Assembly: GCA_030433355.1 (NCBI GenBank)
Contig: JAUIMG010000003.1
Span: forward strand, 124,001-188,000
From: Bacteroidia bacterium
Lineage (GTDB): Bacteria; Bacteroidota; Bacteroidia; Flavobacteriales_E; Vicingaceae
Direction: 5' to 3'
DNA: 64,000 nucleotides
Within the stretch, counting starts at the first letter, position 1. Every line of letters begins with the position of its first letter. The position numbers and the translations under genes were made by a program. Below the pieces are notes generated by a model. The model searched no databases and had not been told where the DNA came from. It saw only the letters and a list, made by a program, of their open reading frames with translations. Positions 24,860-35,256 of the stretch are shown piece after piece.

Positions 24860-26926
24860 CTAAAGCCCAATAATCTCTATCTCGAAATTATCTATCAAAA
24901 GCTTCTTCTTGTCGCTATTCCAAACGTAAATTAATAATTCTGAATTGGGTGGAATGCTGTCTGTAGCTATTGTAAAGTTTGCCGAAACTACCCACCATTT
25001 AGAATAGGACTTAATAAATGGGTGGATCTTCCTGCTTTCGTAAAAGGTATTTTCCCCATTGCTTTTGATGGTAAACACCAATGAACCTTCCAGCTTTTCT
25101 TCTGCATAGGCCATTAAGTTTATTGTTGCAAACAGCTTTTTTGAATTTTTAAAGTCTATGGTATCTAAGGCAATTTTTAAAGTAGGGGAGTATTCATGCA
25201 CCCAATTGCTATATTTTCCTTCAAATACAATGGCTTCTTGATTTGCCTCTTTTTTTCCAGTCCAAGGGTCAGGGGTTTCTTCAAAAGTATTACTGCTTTT
25301 TAGGATTAGTTTACCATCCTCCAAAGGAGAGCTCCATTCTTTAATTTCGTAAATGGAAAGACCTATGCTACTATCTGCTAATAGTGCATTTCCTTCGAGA
25401 GCTTCTTTTACAGGATAAGGATAATTAGAGTCTTCGTAGTAAGATAAAAAGCGACTTGCATAATTTTGAAGCAAGAACATTTTCCTTTCTTCTTTAAAGC
25501 TTTCCTTACTGAAGTCATCATAGGCTACAAATATTGCCTTGCTACTATCAAATTCATTCCAATAATTTCCTAGTCTGGCAGCTACTGGATCTGTGATTAC
25601 ATATTTGGCAACTGGATTTTCTATAAGCGCTGTTCTAACTAATTGCTTTTGTTTTTTATAGTCTACTCTTTGCGCTCCTTCAATAAGTTGAATAGGATTA
25701 CTAATTAGAATTAATAGAAGAACCCCTATTGCTATTTTTTTACCATTTTTTTTATTACTAAATAGGATGGCTATCAGCACTAAGCCAATAATTAATCTAT
25801 ATGTAAAAAAGTCATCGGTTTGGGTAAAATAGAGGTACGCTAGACCTATGACTATAGCTTTTGTGAGGATAATTTTATTTTTAAGGTCGGAACTTAATAT
25901 AAATGCCAGTGCTATGCCTGCAAAGGGGAAAAGATAAAGGAAGTGACGAACATCTAAGCACATGGGATGGTAGCTTTTGTAAGAGATGCTCATGAAGTTG
26001 GAAGAGAGAAGTAGCAAAATAAATACCACACTAAAAAAGTGAATGGGAGTTTTTGTCTTTAACAGTCCCTTTTTTAATTGACCGAGAGCAAAGCCCAAAA
26101 TGATGGTGGAGGGGATAATTAATTCTCCAAACTTTAAAAGATTTAAAAAGTCAAAGGAGATGCGATAAATGAGAATTTTTAACGATTGAGTATCGTAGCT
26201 ACATCTGCTATAATAGCTATTGGCCACAATAGCGTCAAAACGTTGGCTAAAACTCCCACTAAATAGATAGATGGAGAAAAAGTAAATCACTAAAAAAGCA
26301 ATTCCCCACAAAGCTGATTTTATCCAAAACTTTAAATCTCTCTTTTCTAAAAGGTCTTTTATTAAAAAGAAAAGGAGCAAAGGTAGAATCAATAAAATAG
26401 TTCCTTTAGAAAGAAACCCATAGAATAAACTAGCACTAAGACCAATGCCATTTATGGAACTATTTGTGGAAGTAAAGTACTTGCGGTAGATAAAGTAGAT
26501 GGAAGCAACAAAAGCCAAACATACATGGATGTCGGGCATTATTTTATCGGAATAGATAAGGTAATATTCAAAACTTAGCGTTATCCCCAAGGCAAGAAAA
26601 AGGCTTGTCTTGGAAAAGTCTTTGCAAAAGAGATAAATGAAATACAAAACCCCAGAGCTAGCTAAAAGAACAGAAAATAAAGAAGTGAAATCGCTTAGGC
26701 CAAAAAGGCTGTACATTAAAACCGTAGGAAAGATTAAGGTGAAGCGATAAGCAAAATGATTGTTAATTGGGAAATCCCCTTGTAGTATTCCATTAGCTAT
26801 TTGCGCATATTCCATGTCGTCGTAACCATAATGACCATTAAATCCTAGGAAATGGAATATCCAAAGCGAGGAAATAAAAAGAAGTAGAATTCTTTCTTTA
26901 CTTAAAAAGGAGATTAGCATCTGCAT
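24860..26926 (-). CDS. Membrane glycosyltransferase, GT39/ArnT-like
   Basis: The 688-residue protein starts with a membrane helix, then a loop with YDDMEYAQIA (D36, D37, E39), the acidic catalytic region expected in GT39/ArnT-type (GT-C) enzymes. About 10-12 membrane helices fill residues 10-400, and a soluble C-terminal domain (about 420-688) is predicted to be extracytoplasmic and beta-rich. Such enzymes transfer sugars from a polyprenyl-phosphate donor to lipid or protein on the periplasmic face; the substrate is unknown. It follows the ABC permease gene by 27 bp, so the two may be co-transcribed. Confidence 0.82.
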   Translation of the reverse strand: MQMLISFLSKERILLLFISSLWIFHFLGFNGHYGYDDMEYAQIANGILQGDFPINNHFAYRFTLIFPTVLMYSLFGLSDFTSLFSVLLASSGVLYFIYLFCKDFSKTSLFLALGITLSFEYYLIYSDKIMPDIHVCLAFVASIYFIYRKYFTSTNSSINGIGLSASLFYGFLSKGTILLILPLLLFFLIKDLLEKRDLKFWIKSALWGIAFLVIYFFSIYLFSGSFSQRFDAIVANSYYSRCSYDTQSLKILIYRISFDFLNLLKFGELIIPSTIILGFALGQLKKGLLKTKTPIHFFSVVFILLLLSSNFMSISYKSYHPMCLDVRHFLYLFPFAGIALAFILSSDLKNKIILTKAIVIGLAYLYFTQTDDFFTYRLIIGLVLIAILFSNKKNGKKIAIGVLLLILISNPIQLIEGAQRVDYKKQKQLVRTALIENPVAKYVITDPVAARLGNYWNEFDSSKAIFVAYDDFSKESFKEERKMFLLQNYASRFLSYYEDSNYPYPVKEALEGNALLADSSIGLSIYEIKEWSSPLEDGKLILKSSNTFEETPDPWTGKKEANQEAIVFEGKYSNWVHEYSPTLKIALDTIDFKNSKKLFATINLMAYAEEKLEGSLVFTIKSNGENTFYESRKIHPFIKSYSKWWVVSANFTIATDSIPPNSELLIYVWNSDKKKLLIDNFEIEIIGL

Positions 26927-26953
26927 GAAAAGCGAAAATAAGATTTTGAGTGC

Positions 26954-28192
26954 TTATTCGTATCTCAAAGATTCTATAGGATCTAATTTAGCTGCTTTGA
27001 AGGCAGGGTAAATGCCTGAGATTAATCCAACAACAATACACAAGGCTACTCCTATTCCCATCCAGTCCCAAGGGATAATAAAGCCTCCGCCAACAATAGT
27101 TCCTACCAAGTTTCCTATAATAATTCCTAATACAATTCCTAAGGCACCTCCAATTTGACAGATAATAATTGCCTCAATAATAAATTGATTTCTTATGATT
27201 TTGGCAGAAGCACCCATTGCTTTCCTAACTCCAATCTCTTGGGTCCTTTCTGTTACGGAAACAAGCATGATGTTCATTAATCCTATTGCGGCACCTAACA
27301 AAGTGATAAAACCAATCACTGTAGCAGAAATGGTAACATTACTTAAGTTTTCCATCAGCATTTGAGACACATTGTCGCTTTTAATAATATCGAAGCTACT
27401 GTCTTTCCCCGCTTTGTCTCTTCTTACTAATCGGAAAATTGAGGTGGCTTCGCTTGTAGCTGTTTCTAGTTCATCAGGATGGTCGGTCATTACCTGTATA
27501 AGAAAAGTAGAACTCGATCTAGAGAAGTATTGACGTGCATTAGTAAGCGGAATAAATGCATTTTTATCTGCACTAAAGCCCATGGTGCTACCCTTCTTTT
27601 CTAGTACTCCAATAACCCTATACTTTCCACTACCTATAGAGACTAATTCATTCAAAGGATCTTTGTTGGGAAATAGTTTTTGAGCAATTTCATCGCCAAT
27701 AATGACTCCATGCGAGCCATTGGTAACATCTACTTTTGAAAAATTTCTTCCTTTGGCAAGCTCATATCCTGAAGTTTGTAGATAGTTTTCATCAATTCCA
27801 AAAACAAAAACATTGGGATTCGTTTTTTCAAACTCGTGCTTTAAGGTTGCTAAAGCAGAAGCTCTTGTAGAAACAGATACCAAAGAAGGGTAATCAAACA
27901 TTTCTTTGAACTCCATAGCCTGATCGAAAGTTATTGGAGGATATGCTTTTGCTTTTTTACCTCTTTTTCCTACATGAATGTTGGTGCCTCTGTTTTGAAT
28001 AGAGAAAGTGTTGGAGCCCATGCTGCTAAAGTTGCTGCTTAAAGATCCACTTATTGCATCAATAGAAGTGAGAATTCCAACCAAAGCCATGATGCCAAAA
28101 GCGATGATTAAGACAGTTAGAATTGTTCTAAGTAATTGGCTTCTTATAGACTTAAGAGCTTCTCTTATATTTTCTCTCAGTAAACTAATCAC
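26954..28192 (-). CDS. MacB/FtsX-type ABC transporter permease
   Basis: The 412-residue protein has an N-terminal membrane helix (about 20-42), a periplasmic MacB_PCD domain (about 45-245) and three C-terminal helices with the FtsX signature [17 protein letters not shown]. The start codon is GTG at 28192. No ATPase or membrane-fusion gene is adjacent, so its partners must be elsewhere. Likely role is export or mechanotransmission across the inner membrane. The upstream region is shared with the divergent aconitase gene. Confidence 0.92.
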   Translation of the reverse strand: MISLLRENIREALKSIRSQLLRTILTVLIIAFGIMALVGILTSIDAISGSLSSNFSSMGSNTFSIQNRGTNIHVGKRGKKAKAYPPITFDQAMEFKEMFDYPSLVSVSTRASALATLKHEFEKTNPNVFVFGIDENYLQTSGYELAKGRNFSKVDVTNGSHGVIIGDEIAQKLFPNKDPLNELVSIGSGKYRVIGVLEKKGSTMGFSADKNAFIPLTNARQYFSRSSSTFLIQVMTDHPDELETATSEATSIFRLVRRDKAGKDSSFDIIKSDNVSQMLMENLSNVTISATVIGFITLLGAAIGLMNIMLVSVTERTQEIGVRKAMGASAKIIRNQFIIEAIIICQIGGALGIVLGIIIGNLVGTIVGGGFIIPWDWMGIGVALCIVVGLISGIYPAFKAAKLDPIESLRYE

Positions 28193-28266
28193 AATACAAG
28201 TTTACGAAGGAATATACTACAATCTATTTCAATAGGATAAGCGGTAAAATTTTACGATGAATTGTT

Positions 28267-28274
28267 TAATTTCG
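28267..28274 (+). promoter_or_regulatory. Possible -7 element TAATTTCG for aconitase
   Basis: TAATTTCG is one base off TAnnTTTG and is the same variant (TTCG) as in the M16 promoter. It is 34 bp upstream of the ATG. No -33 box is evident. Confidence 0.4.
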
Positions 28275-28308
28275 CATTCCATCAATTAATCACAAACAAA
28301 CTAAGAAT

Positions 28309-30576
28309 ATGGCATTTGATATAGACATGATTAAGAAAGTTTATTCTGAATTAGGCGGTAAAATTGAAGCTGCTAGAAAGGTTCTGAATAGACCAATGAC
28401 TTTAACAGAAAAAATTCTTTATTCCCACTTAGATCAAGGGAAGGCAACGGAAGAATTTGGAAGAGCTAAATCTTATGTCGATTTCAATCCAGATAGAGTT
28501 GCTATGCAAGATGCAACAGCACAGATGGCTTTATTGCAGTTTATGCAAGCAGGAAAAGAGAAAGTTGCAGTGCCTTCTACGGCTCATGCAGATCACTTAA
28601 TTCTAGCAAAACTAGGAGCAGATAAAGATTTACAAGAATCCTTAAATAAGAATAACGAGGTATTTAATTTCTTAAGTTCTGTTTGTAATAAATATGGAAT
28701 TGGTTTTTGGAAACCAGGAGCAGGTATTATTCACCAAGTTGTATTAGAAAACTATGCTTTCCCAGGTGGTATGATGATAGGAACTGACTCTCATACGGTA
28801 AATGCAGGTGGATTAGGAATGGTTGCAGTTGGTGTTGGTGGAGCAGATGCAGTGGATGTAATGGCAGGAATGCCATGGGAGTTGAAGTTCCCAAAATTGA
28901 TTGGCGTTAAATTAACTGGTAAATTGAATGGTTGGACATCTGCAAAAGATGTTATTCTTAAAGTGGCCGGTATATTAACCGTAAAAGGGGGTACTGGAGC
29001 AATTTTAGAATATTTTGGAGATGGAGCAGAAAGCTTGTCTTGTACAGGAAAAGGAACAATCTGCAACATGGGTGCTGAAATAGGGGCAACTACTTCTACT
29101 TTCGGTTATGACGATTCTATGAGAAGATATCTGAATGCTACAGAAAGAGCAGATGTTGTTGAATTAGCAGATCAAGTAGCTGAGCATTTAACTGGAGATC
29201 CTGAGGTTTATGCCAATCCAGAAAAATATTTTGATCAAGTAATAGAAATTAATCTAGATGAGTTAACACCTCATTTAAATGGTCCTTTTACTCCAGATTT
29301 AGCTACCCCAGTTTCAGAAATGAAAGATAAGGCCGCTAAAAATGATTGGCCAACAGATATAGAATGGGCATTGATAGGTTCTTGTACTAATTCTTCTTAT
29401 GAAGATTTAACGCGTGCAGCATCTATTGTTGATGATGCTTTTGCAAAAGGAATTAAGCCTAAATCAAATCTTGGAATTAATCCTGGTTCTGAACAGGTTA
29501 GATATACTGCCGAGCGAGATGGTTTGATGGATACCTTTAAGAAGTTTGATTCTGTTACCATTTTTACTAACGCATGTGGACCATGTATTGGACAATGGGA
29601 TAGAGCAGGAGCAGAAAAGAAAGAGAAGAACTCCATTGTTCACTCCTTCAATAGAAACTTTGCAAAAAGAGCCGATGGTAACCCAAATACGCACGCTTTT
29701 GTTACTTCCCCAGAAATGGTTGCAGCAGTTGCAATTAGTGGTAGACTAGATTTTAACCCAATTACAGATTCTTTAACGAATGAAAAAGGGGAAGAAGTAA
29801 TGTTAAAAGAGCCTACAGGCTTTGAATTGCCTGCAAAAGGATTTGCTGTGGAAGATAATGGATATCAAGAGCCTGCAGCAGATGGAAGCTCTATTGAAAT
29901 TAAAGTAGCACCAGATTCTAATAGATTACAGTTATTAACCCCGTTTGAGCCTTGGGATGGTAGTAATATCACAGGGATGAAGTTGTTGATTAAGGCTTTT
30001 GGTAAATGTACTACAGACCACATTTCTATGGCTGGCCCTTGGTTGAGGTTTAGAGGGCATTTGGATAATATTTCCGACAACTGTTTGATTGGAGCTGTGA
30101 ATGCTTTCAATAAAGAGACGAATAAAGTGGTGAATCAATTAACAGGAGAGGAAAGTGAAGTTCCTGCCGCCGCAAGAAGTTATAAAGCAGCTGGCGTTCC
30201 TACCATAGTTGTTGGAGACCATAATTATGGAGAAGGTTCTTCAAGAGAACATGCTGCCATGGAGCCAAGACATTTAGGTGTTGTTGCGGTAATTGTAAAA
30301 TCTTTTGCTAGAATTCATGAAACGAATTTGAAAAAGCAAGGAATGCTAGGTTTAACCTTTGCAAATGAATCCGATTATGATAAAATAAAAGAAGATGATA
30401 CTTTCAACTTCTTAGACTTGGATCAATTCTCACCTGACAAGCAATTAACTTTAGAGTTAGTGCATAATGATGGAAGTAAAGACGAAATCAAGTTAAATCA
30501 TACCTATAATGCTCAGCAAATAGAGTGGTTTAGAGCAGGTTCTGCTTTAAATATGATTAGAAAAAAAGCAAGTTAA
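28309..30576 (+). CDS. acn: Aconitate hydratase
   Basis: Aconitase interconverts citrate and isocitrate using a [4Fe-4S] cluster. In this 755-residue protein the cluster ligands are C359 ([11 protein letters not shown]) and C423/C426 ([11 protein letters not shown]). The N-terminal half carries [14 protein letters not shown] and [16 protein letters not shown]; the swivel domain has [15 protein letters not shown]. Length and sequence fit the mitochondrial-type class rather than AcnB. It is followed by a terminator and appears to be a single-gene transcript. The 737-residue IDH that uses its product is at 14-16 kb. Confidence 0.97.
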   Translation: MAFDIDMIKKVYSELGGKIEAARKVLNRPMTLTEKILYSHLDQGKATEEFGRAKSYVDFNPDRVAMQDATAQMALLQFMQAGKEKVAVPSTAHADHLILAKLGADKDLQESLNKNNEVFNFLSSVCNKYGIGFWKPGAGIIHQVVLENYAFPGGMMIGTDSHTVNAGGLGMVAVGVGGADAVDVMAGMPWELKFPKLIGVKLTGKLNGWTSAKDVILKVAGILTVKGGTGAILEYFGDGAESLSCTGKGTICNMGAEIGATTSTFGYDDSMRRYLNATERADVVELADQVAEHLTGDPEVYANPEKYFDQVIEINLDELTPHLNGPFTPDLATPVSEMKDKAAKNDWPTDIEWALIGSCTNSSYEDLTRAASIVDDAFAKGIKPKSNLGINPGSEQVRYTAERDGLMDTFKKFDSVTIFTNACGPCIGQWDRAGAEKKEKNSIVHSFNRNFAKRADGNPNTHAFVTSPEMVAAVAISGRLDFNPITDSLTNEKGEEVMLKEPTGFELPAKGFAVEDNGYQEPAADGSSIEIKVAPDSNRLQLLTPFEPWDGSNITGMKLLIKAFGKCTTDHISMAGPWLRFRGHLDNISDNCLIGAVNAFNKETNKVVNQLTGEESEVPAAARSYKAAGVPTIVVGDHNYGEGSSREHAAMEPRHLGVVAVIVKSFARIHETNLKKQGMLGLTFANESDYDKIKEDDTFNFLDLDQFSPDKQLTLELVHNDGSKDEIKLNHTYNAQQIEWFRAGSALNMIRKKAS

Positions 30577-30584
30577 TAGAATGG

Positions 30585-30616
30585 AAAAAGCCCTGAATTT
30601 GATTTAGGGCTTTTTT
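30585..30616 (+). terminator. Terminator of the aconitase gene
   Basis: AAAAGCCCTGAAT pairs with ATTTAGGGCTTTT (one G-U pair) around a short TTG loop, followed by TTTTTT. Confidence 0.88.
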
Positions 30617-30676
30617 GTTATCCTCATAAAGTTTAATTTCGGTACAATCTTTGAATCTTATTGAAAAATTTGAAAT

Positions 30677-31906
30677 ATGAAAAAGTTTATCCTTTCGCTA
30701 ATAGCAATATCCACTTCACTTATAATTTATGCTCAAAGTGAGCACAATTTGGTTCCTAATCCCAGTTTTGAAGAAGTAGATGGTAAAATAAAATCTGCAG
30801 GACAAGTTACCTTAGCGACACCTTGGAAAGCAGTTAATATGCAGCCTGTAGATTTATATTCTGCAGATGCTAAAAATGATGAGTTTGGTGTACCTGAAAA
30901 TAAATACGGAGAGGAGAAAGCAAAAACTGGAAATAATTATGCGGGAGTTGCTTTTTATGGATATAGAGGAAGAATGCCTAGAACCTATTTAGGAACAAAG
31001 CTTACCAACCCATTAATTGCAGGCAAAGAGTATTGCTTAAAGTTTCATGTAAGTATGTCGGATAGATCTAAATATGCTTCGAATAATATTTCTATGAATA
31101 TCAGTAAAGAAGAGATTGTAGAAATGTCTGAACAAAATTTAAGTCTTGAGCCGCATGCGCAAAGCTATACCAATAAAGTTTTTGATCAACAATTCCTCTG
31201 GGAACCAATTTGTAGAACGTACACTGCAAAGGGTGGAGAGCAATTTATAGTAATTGGTAACTTTAAAACAGATGAAGAAACTACTACAGAAACAGTAAGA
31301 CTCTCAAGGGAATTTTCTGGTCGTCAGGAGTACAATGCCTATTACTATATTGATGATGTTTCTGTTATTGCGGTTGAGAAATTGAGTAATCCAAAAGACT
31401 GTATGTGTGATAATATAGCAGGTGGAGCAATGAAGGTAGAGTACAAAGAGTTTGGAACAGAGGAATCGCAAAGGGCTAGCGCAAAAAAGACGTATTTAGT
31501 TAATTCTGATGGTACAAAAGCAGAAAGTACAATTAATAAAAATGAAGCAGCTTCAACTGCAGCTGCAACAGAAGATAATAAGGCAGAATATAATCCTGAA
31601 AATATAGAAGTGATGTTTGCAGCAAAGAAATTTGACTTAGCATCTGCTGAAACTTCAAAAATTGATGAGCTAGCAGATTATCTGAAAGCAAACCCAGATA
31701 AAAAGGTAGAGGTTAGAGGGCATTGCGACCCATCTGAATCTGCAGTGAAAATTCTAGGTAAAAGAAGAGCCTTTATGATAAAGAAGGAATTGGTAGATCG
31801 TGGAGTAAATGATAGCCAAATTTCTTATATAGGCATAGAAACTGCCGAGCCAAAAGACAAGAGTAAGCCTGCACTAAATCAAAGAGTGACATTTGCTATA
31901 AAATAG
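30677..31906 (+). CDS. OmpA-family protein with NLVPNPSFE N-terminal domain (paralogue 1)
   Basis: A signal peptide (about residues 1-19, ending IYAQ) is followed by an N-terminal beta domain starting NLVPNPSFEE, a phrase typical of Bacteroidota envelope proteins and possibly carbohydrate-binding-like. A low-complexity Ala/Glu/Lys linker leads to a C-terminal OmpA peptidoglycan-binding domain (about 310-409) with VRGHCDPSES and KRRAFMIKKEL, keeping the Asp and Arg used for diaminopimelate contact. It should sit in the periplasm attached to the outer membrane. It begins a likely three-gene operon. Confidence 0.85.
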   Translation: MKKFILSLIAISTSLIIYAQSEHNLVPNPSFEEVDGKIKSAGQVTLATPWKAVNMQPVDLYSADAKNDEFGVPENKYGEEKAKTGNNYAGVAFYGYRGRMPRTYLGTKLTNPLIAGKEYCLKFHVSMSDRSKYASNNISMNISKEEIVEMSEQNLSLEPHAQSYTNKVFDQQFLWEPICRTYTAKGGEQFIVIGNFKTDEETTTETVRLSREFSGRQEYNAYYYIDDVSVIAVEKLSNPKDCMCDNIAGGAMKVEYKEFGTEESQRASAKKTYLVNSDGTKAESTINKNEAASTAAATEDNKAEYNPENIEVMFAAKKFDLASAETSKIDELADYLKANPDKKVEVRGHCDPSESAVKILGKRRAFMIKKELVDRGVNDSQISYIGIETAEPKDKSKPALNQRVTFAIK

Positions 31907-32926
31907 TTGGCTAAGCTTTGTAGTTTTTTTTTATTGCTGTTTTTGTCTTTTCAAAGTATATCTCAAAACCTTATTCCTAATCCAAGTTTTGAGGATTACT
32001 CTAAGTGCCCTAGTGAGATAAAACAAATTGATCGGGTAGAGAAATGGTATTCTGCTAATGCAGGTTCACCTGAATACTTTAATAGTTGCGGATTTAATGG
32101 AGAGATAGATCCTATTGATGGACAGGGAATGGTTGGTCTTATATTTTTGGATGACTATAGAAGTATGGTCGAGTATATCCAAATAGAGTTAGTAAAACCT
32201 CTAGAAAAGGACCAATATTATTGCTTGAATTTCTACGTTGCTTCCTCTAGTTTAAACCCCATAGTCACCAATAAAGTAGGGGCTTATTTTAGTAAAGAAG
32301 TGCTAAAAACGCCAATTTGGGAGCCTTTAATAAAGTATCCTCAAGTTAAAACGGAAGAGATTATAGAGGCTAATGGTAAATGGGTGAAAGTAGAGGGAAC
32401 TTTTAAAGCGAATGGAGGAGAACAGTTCATGACTATCGGAAATTTCTATGAAGCTTATTACCTTAAAGAAGAGCAAACTTTTGTTAATACAAATCAAGTC
32501 TTTACTTACTATTATTACGATTACTTTAAGCTATTTAAATCCAATCAGTTTTGCAGTATAGAAGAGAATACTCCCCAAAGAATGGAGAAGGAAGAACTAG
32601 AACATCTAGTTTATTTTGATTCAGATAAATATCAATTATCTTTAGCAGAATTAGAAAGACTTTCCTCTTTTATTGAAAGGCTTGAAGATAGTAGGTTTAA
32701 ACAATTAAAAATTGAAGCACACACAGACACATTAGGCAGTGTCTTTTACAATATGATTTTAGCTCAGCAAAGAGCAAATTCAGTAAGGCAATTAATTGAT
32801 TCAATGAGTTCATTAGCAACTTATTCTATCTGGTACGGAGAAGATAAACCCTTGCCGGAATCAATAGGGGATAAAGATGCTTATAACGCCAAAAGTAGAA
32901 GAGTTAAAATAATAGCAGTAGAATGA
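31907..32926 (+). CDS. OmpA-family protein with NLIPNPSFE N-terminal domain (paralogue 2)
   Basis: This 339-residue paralogue of the preceding protein has a signal peptide (LLLFLSFQSISQ), an N-terminal domain beginning NLIPNPSFEDYS, the matching phrase KANGGEQFMTIGNF (compare AKGGEQFIVIGNF in paralogue 1), and a C-terminal OmpA domain with LVYFDSDKYQLS and AHTDTLGS. The frame starts with TTG immediately after the TAG stop of the first paralogue; no upstream ATG exists. Its end overlaps the CAP-domain gene by ATGA, so the three are translationally linked. The tandem probably arose by duplication. Confidence 0.83.
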   Translation: MAKLCSFFLLLFLSFQSISQNLIPNPSFEDYSKCPSEIKQIDRVEKWYSANAGSPEYFNSCGFNGEIDPIDGQGMVGLIFLDDYRSMVEYIQIELVKPLEKDQYYCLNFYVASSSLNPIVTNKVGAYFSKEVLKTPIWEPLIKYPQVKTEEIIEANGKWVKVEGTFKANGGEQFMTIGNFYEAYYLKEEQTFVNTNQVFTYYYYDYFKLFKSNQFCSIEENTPQRMEKEELEHLVYFDSDKYQLSLAELERLSSFIERLEDSRFKQLKIEAHTDTLGSVFYNMILAQQRANSVRQLIDSMSSLATYSIWYGEDKPLPESIGDKDAYNAKSRRVKIIAVE

Positions 32927-35250
32927 CAAACAAGATATTCACTTTTTTAATTTTCAGTTTCTTAACCCAATTTGCTATTTCCCAAGAGGATATAGCAGTT
33001 GAAGAAATAGAATGGGCTGTATTAGAGGTTATTAACGATTTAAGGAAAGCAGAAGGGTTAGACCTACTAAAAAGAGAAGAAGTATTGGATGCAGTTGCTT
33101 TTAATCAATCTGAATATATTGCCGAAACTTCAAAACTTTCTCATGAGCAAGAGGATTCTAAGAAAAAAACTTTAGTCGACAGAATTTTATTCTTCGAAGC
33201 CCCTTTTGCATTTGCAGGAGAGAATATTGCGCTATTTTCTTCAAACTCGAAGTACACCCTTGGAGAAGGTCAATCAAAGCAATTGTTATCTAGTCCCGAA
33301 CAAGTGGCAAAGGCAGCTATCTATTCTTGGCAAGATGAGGAGGATAGTAAACTAAATTTGTTTGATCCTAACTTTAGCTCTATAGGAATATCTGTGCTTT
33401 TAAATGAGAAAAAGCAGTATTCAGTAGTAGCAGTTATCTCCAATCCTGCATACAATTTAGCTATGCCAAAAAAAGCATTTTCTTTTGAAGGTATCGATGC
33501 ATACAATAAAGAATCTTGCAGTAAATTGGATAAAGATTTCCCAAATATAGAAGAGCTTTTATCCACTGCATTTCAAGTGGAGGGAGATAAACTATATTTT
33601 GTCTACCCTAGCTTAGATCTTTTTAATGAGTTAATTTCTTCTTCATCAGATGGCTTGAGTGCTGAAATAATATTTAATGAGCAGTTTCTTTGCAGCGAAG
33701 GGAATAGACTTTTCCCCGGTAATGTTACCGATGGTTATTTACTGCCATTAAGTAAGAAAGCAAAGCTAAATACCTCCAATACTTTAGTTGAGCAAAAGGA
33801 AGTGAAGATTGAATTAGCCACACTACCAGAATTCTTTGATTCTAAGAACTGCGAAATAAATGGCTTGGTCATCAAAGATGGAAAGAAGTGTAGCACTATT
33901 CCTTACAATAAAATTGAATTTAAAGATTTAAAATCTTTAGATATTCCACTTCAATTCATTGGGGAAAGTTTAAATGATTCGACTAATTGGAAGGATACCC
34001 TTGTTCTTCAATTTCCTACTTCTTTGCCAGAGTCAGAAAAGCTAGAATTATTAAAGGGTTATAAAAGTTTAGTGGAATCAGTAAGCTTTAATGCATCTAG
34101 GGTTGATGTACAAATAATAGTATCGCCAACCTCTGAGGACTTGTTAACTGAGGAATTGGATAGTGGGTTTTACTCCTTTTTAAGAAATGAGAACACAGAT
34201 CTAGCGCTAGGAAGTATTGTTTCGGATGATTACTTGCTAGATAGAATTAAAAATACCTACCATGAATTAGAAGTAGCAAATTTAGATTCAACAGAGAAGT
34301 GGAGCTTCTTGAGAGAGGCAGCTAAAGAAGATGAAAAATTAAAGGATATTATTGATAGCATAAATCAAATTAAAATCATTGCTTATGGTACCGCTTCTAT
34401 AAGTTCTGAACTAACAAAAGAAGAAAAAATGCACTTGCTCAATAAGTCCATTAAATCAGATAATACCCAATTGGCCATTATTCTACAGCGAAGTTTGTTA
34501 GAAGAGGCTATAGATAATGGGGCGAGTCTACCCAACTATTCTATGGATACGAAGCAAAATAAAACCAAACTTCCCTTGCTGAATAATGAAATAGTTTATG
34601 CAAATTTAAAGGGAGAAGAAACTTATGATGGTAACCCTATTCATATTGCCTTTTTAGAACTATACTTAATTAATCCAAGCCAAAAAATAATAACATACAA
34701 CTATCTATTATCAACGCTTAATTATTGGGGTAAGTCAAATAAGAATATAAAAGGAATTGATGAATGGCAAAAGCAATTAGCAAAAGTGGTAACCACTAAT
34801 GAAATTAAGCCAAGTCATTTGGCTAAAACAGAATTGTTTTATAACCTATTGGCGGCAGATTATTATTATGAAAAGGCAGATTTTGGAAAAAGGAAGAAAG
34901 CACTTTCAGCTATATTAGATTTACAGAAAAAAGCAAACTTAAGTGAAGAAGAAATTATAGAAATTGCAAAATATTTTGCCTTGCAAGATCAGTTTTCTAT
35001 GGCGGTAGATTTAATGAAAAGTCGTTTGTCTAGCGATAGTTTAAGTGCTGATTACTTGAGTTATTTTCTTCAGATATCATTTTATGATGAGTCGAACTTT
35101 AGTAAAGAAAATTACTTGAAGACTTTAGAAAGATTGAGTGAATTGTCTGCAAAAGAATTTTGTGAATTCTTTTCTAAGAATAAAAGAGGTATTCAACCTT
35201 TAAAAGATAATGCTATAAAAGAAATATATTGTTCTATTTGCACTGAATAA
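32923..35250 (+). CDS. Exported CAP-domain protein with long helical C-terminus
   Basis: A signal peptide (about residues 1-20) is followed by a CAP/SCP-PR1 domain (about 25-185): AVLEVINDLRKAEGL, then LSHEQ and AGENIALF, which supply the His and Glu of the CAP cavity, and the closing FSSIGISVL. The following roughly 590 residues are unassigned; residues about 640-770 look like TPR-type helical repeats. The combination with two OmpA paralogues in one coupled operon suggests an envelope structure. Function of CAP domains in bacteria is largely unknown. Confidence 0.75.
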   Translation: MTNKIFTFLIFSFLTQFAISQEDIAVEEIEWAVLEVINDLRKAEGLDLLKREEVLDAVAFNQSEYIAETSKLSHEQEDSKKKTLVDRILFFEAPFAFAGENIALFSSNSKYTLGEGQSKQLLSSPEQVAKAAIYSWQDEEDSKLNLFDPNFSSIGISVLLNEKKQYSVVAVISNPAYNLAMPKKAFSFEGIDAYNKESCSKLDKDFPNIEELLSTAFQVEGDKLYFVYPSLDLFNELISSSSDGLSAEIIFNEQFLCSEGNRLFPGNVTDGYLLPLSKKAKLNTSNTLVEQKEVKIELATLPEFFDSKNCEINGLVIKDGKKCSTIPYNKIEFKDLKSLDIPLQFIGESLNDSTNWKDTLVLQFPTSLPESEKLELLKGYKSLVESVSFNASRVDVQIIVSPTSEDLLTEELDSGFYSFLRNENTDLALGSIVSDDYLLDRIKNTYHELEVANLDSTEKWSFLREAAKEDEKLKDIIDSINQIKIIAYGTASISSELTKEEKMHLLNKSIKSDNTQLAIILQRSLLEEAIDNGASLPNYSMDTKQNKTKLPLLNNEIVYANLKGEETYDGNPIHIAFLELYLINPSQKIITYNYLLSTLNYWGKSNKNIKGIDEWQKQLAKVVTTNEIKPSHLAKTELFYNLLAADYYYEKADFGKRKKALSAILDLQKKANLSEEEIIEIAKYFALQDQFSMAVDLMKSRLSSDSLSADYLSYFLQISFYDESNFSKENYLKTLERLSELSAKEFCEFFSKNKRGIQPLKDNAIKEIYCSICTE

Positions 35251-35256
35251 TTCTAG

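Noticed and set aside
28192-28192. ATG start for the ABC permease
   Set aside because: No ATG lies near the N-terminus; the GTG at 28192 gives the canonical MISLLREN beginning.
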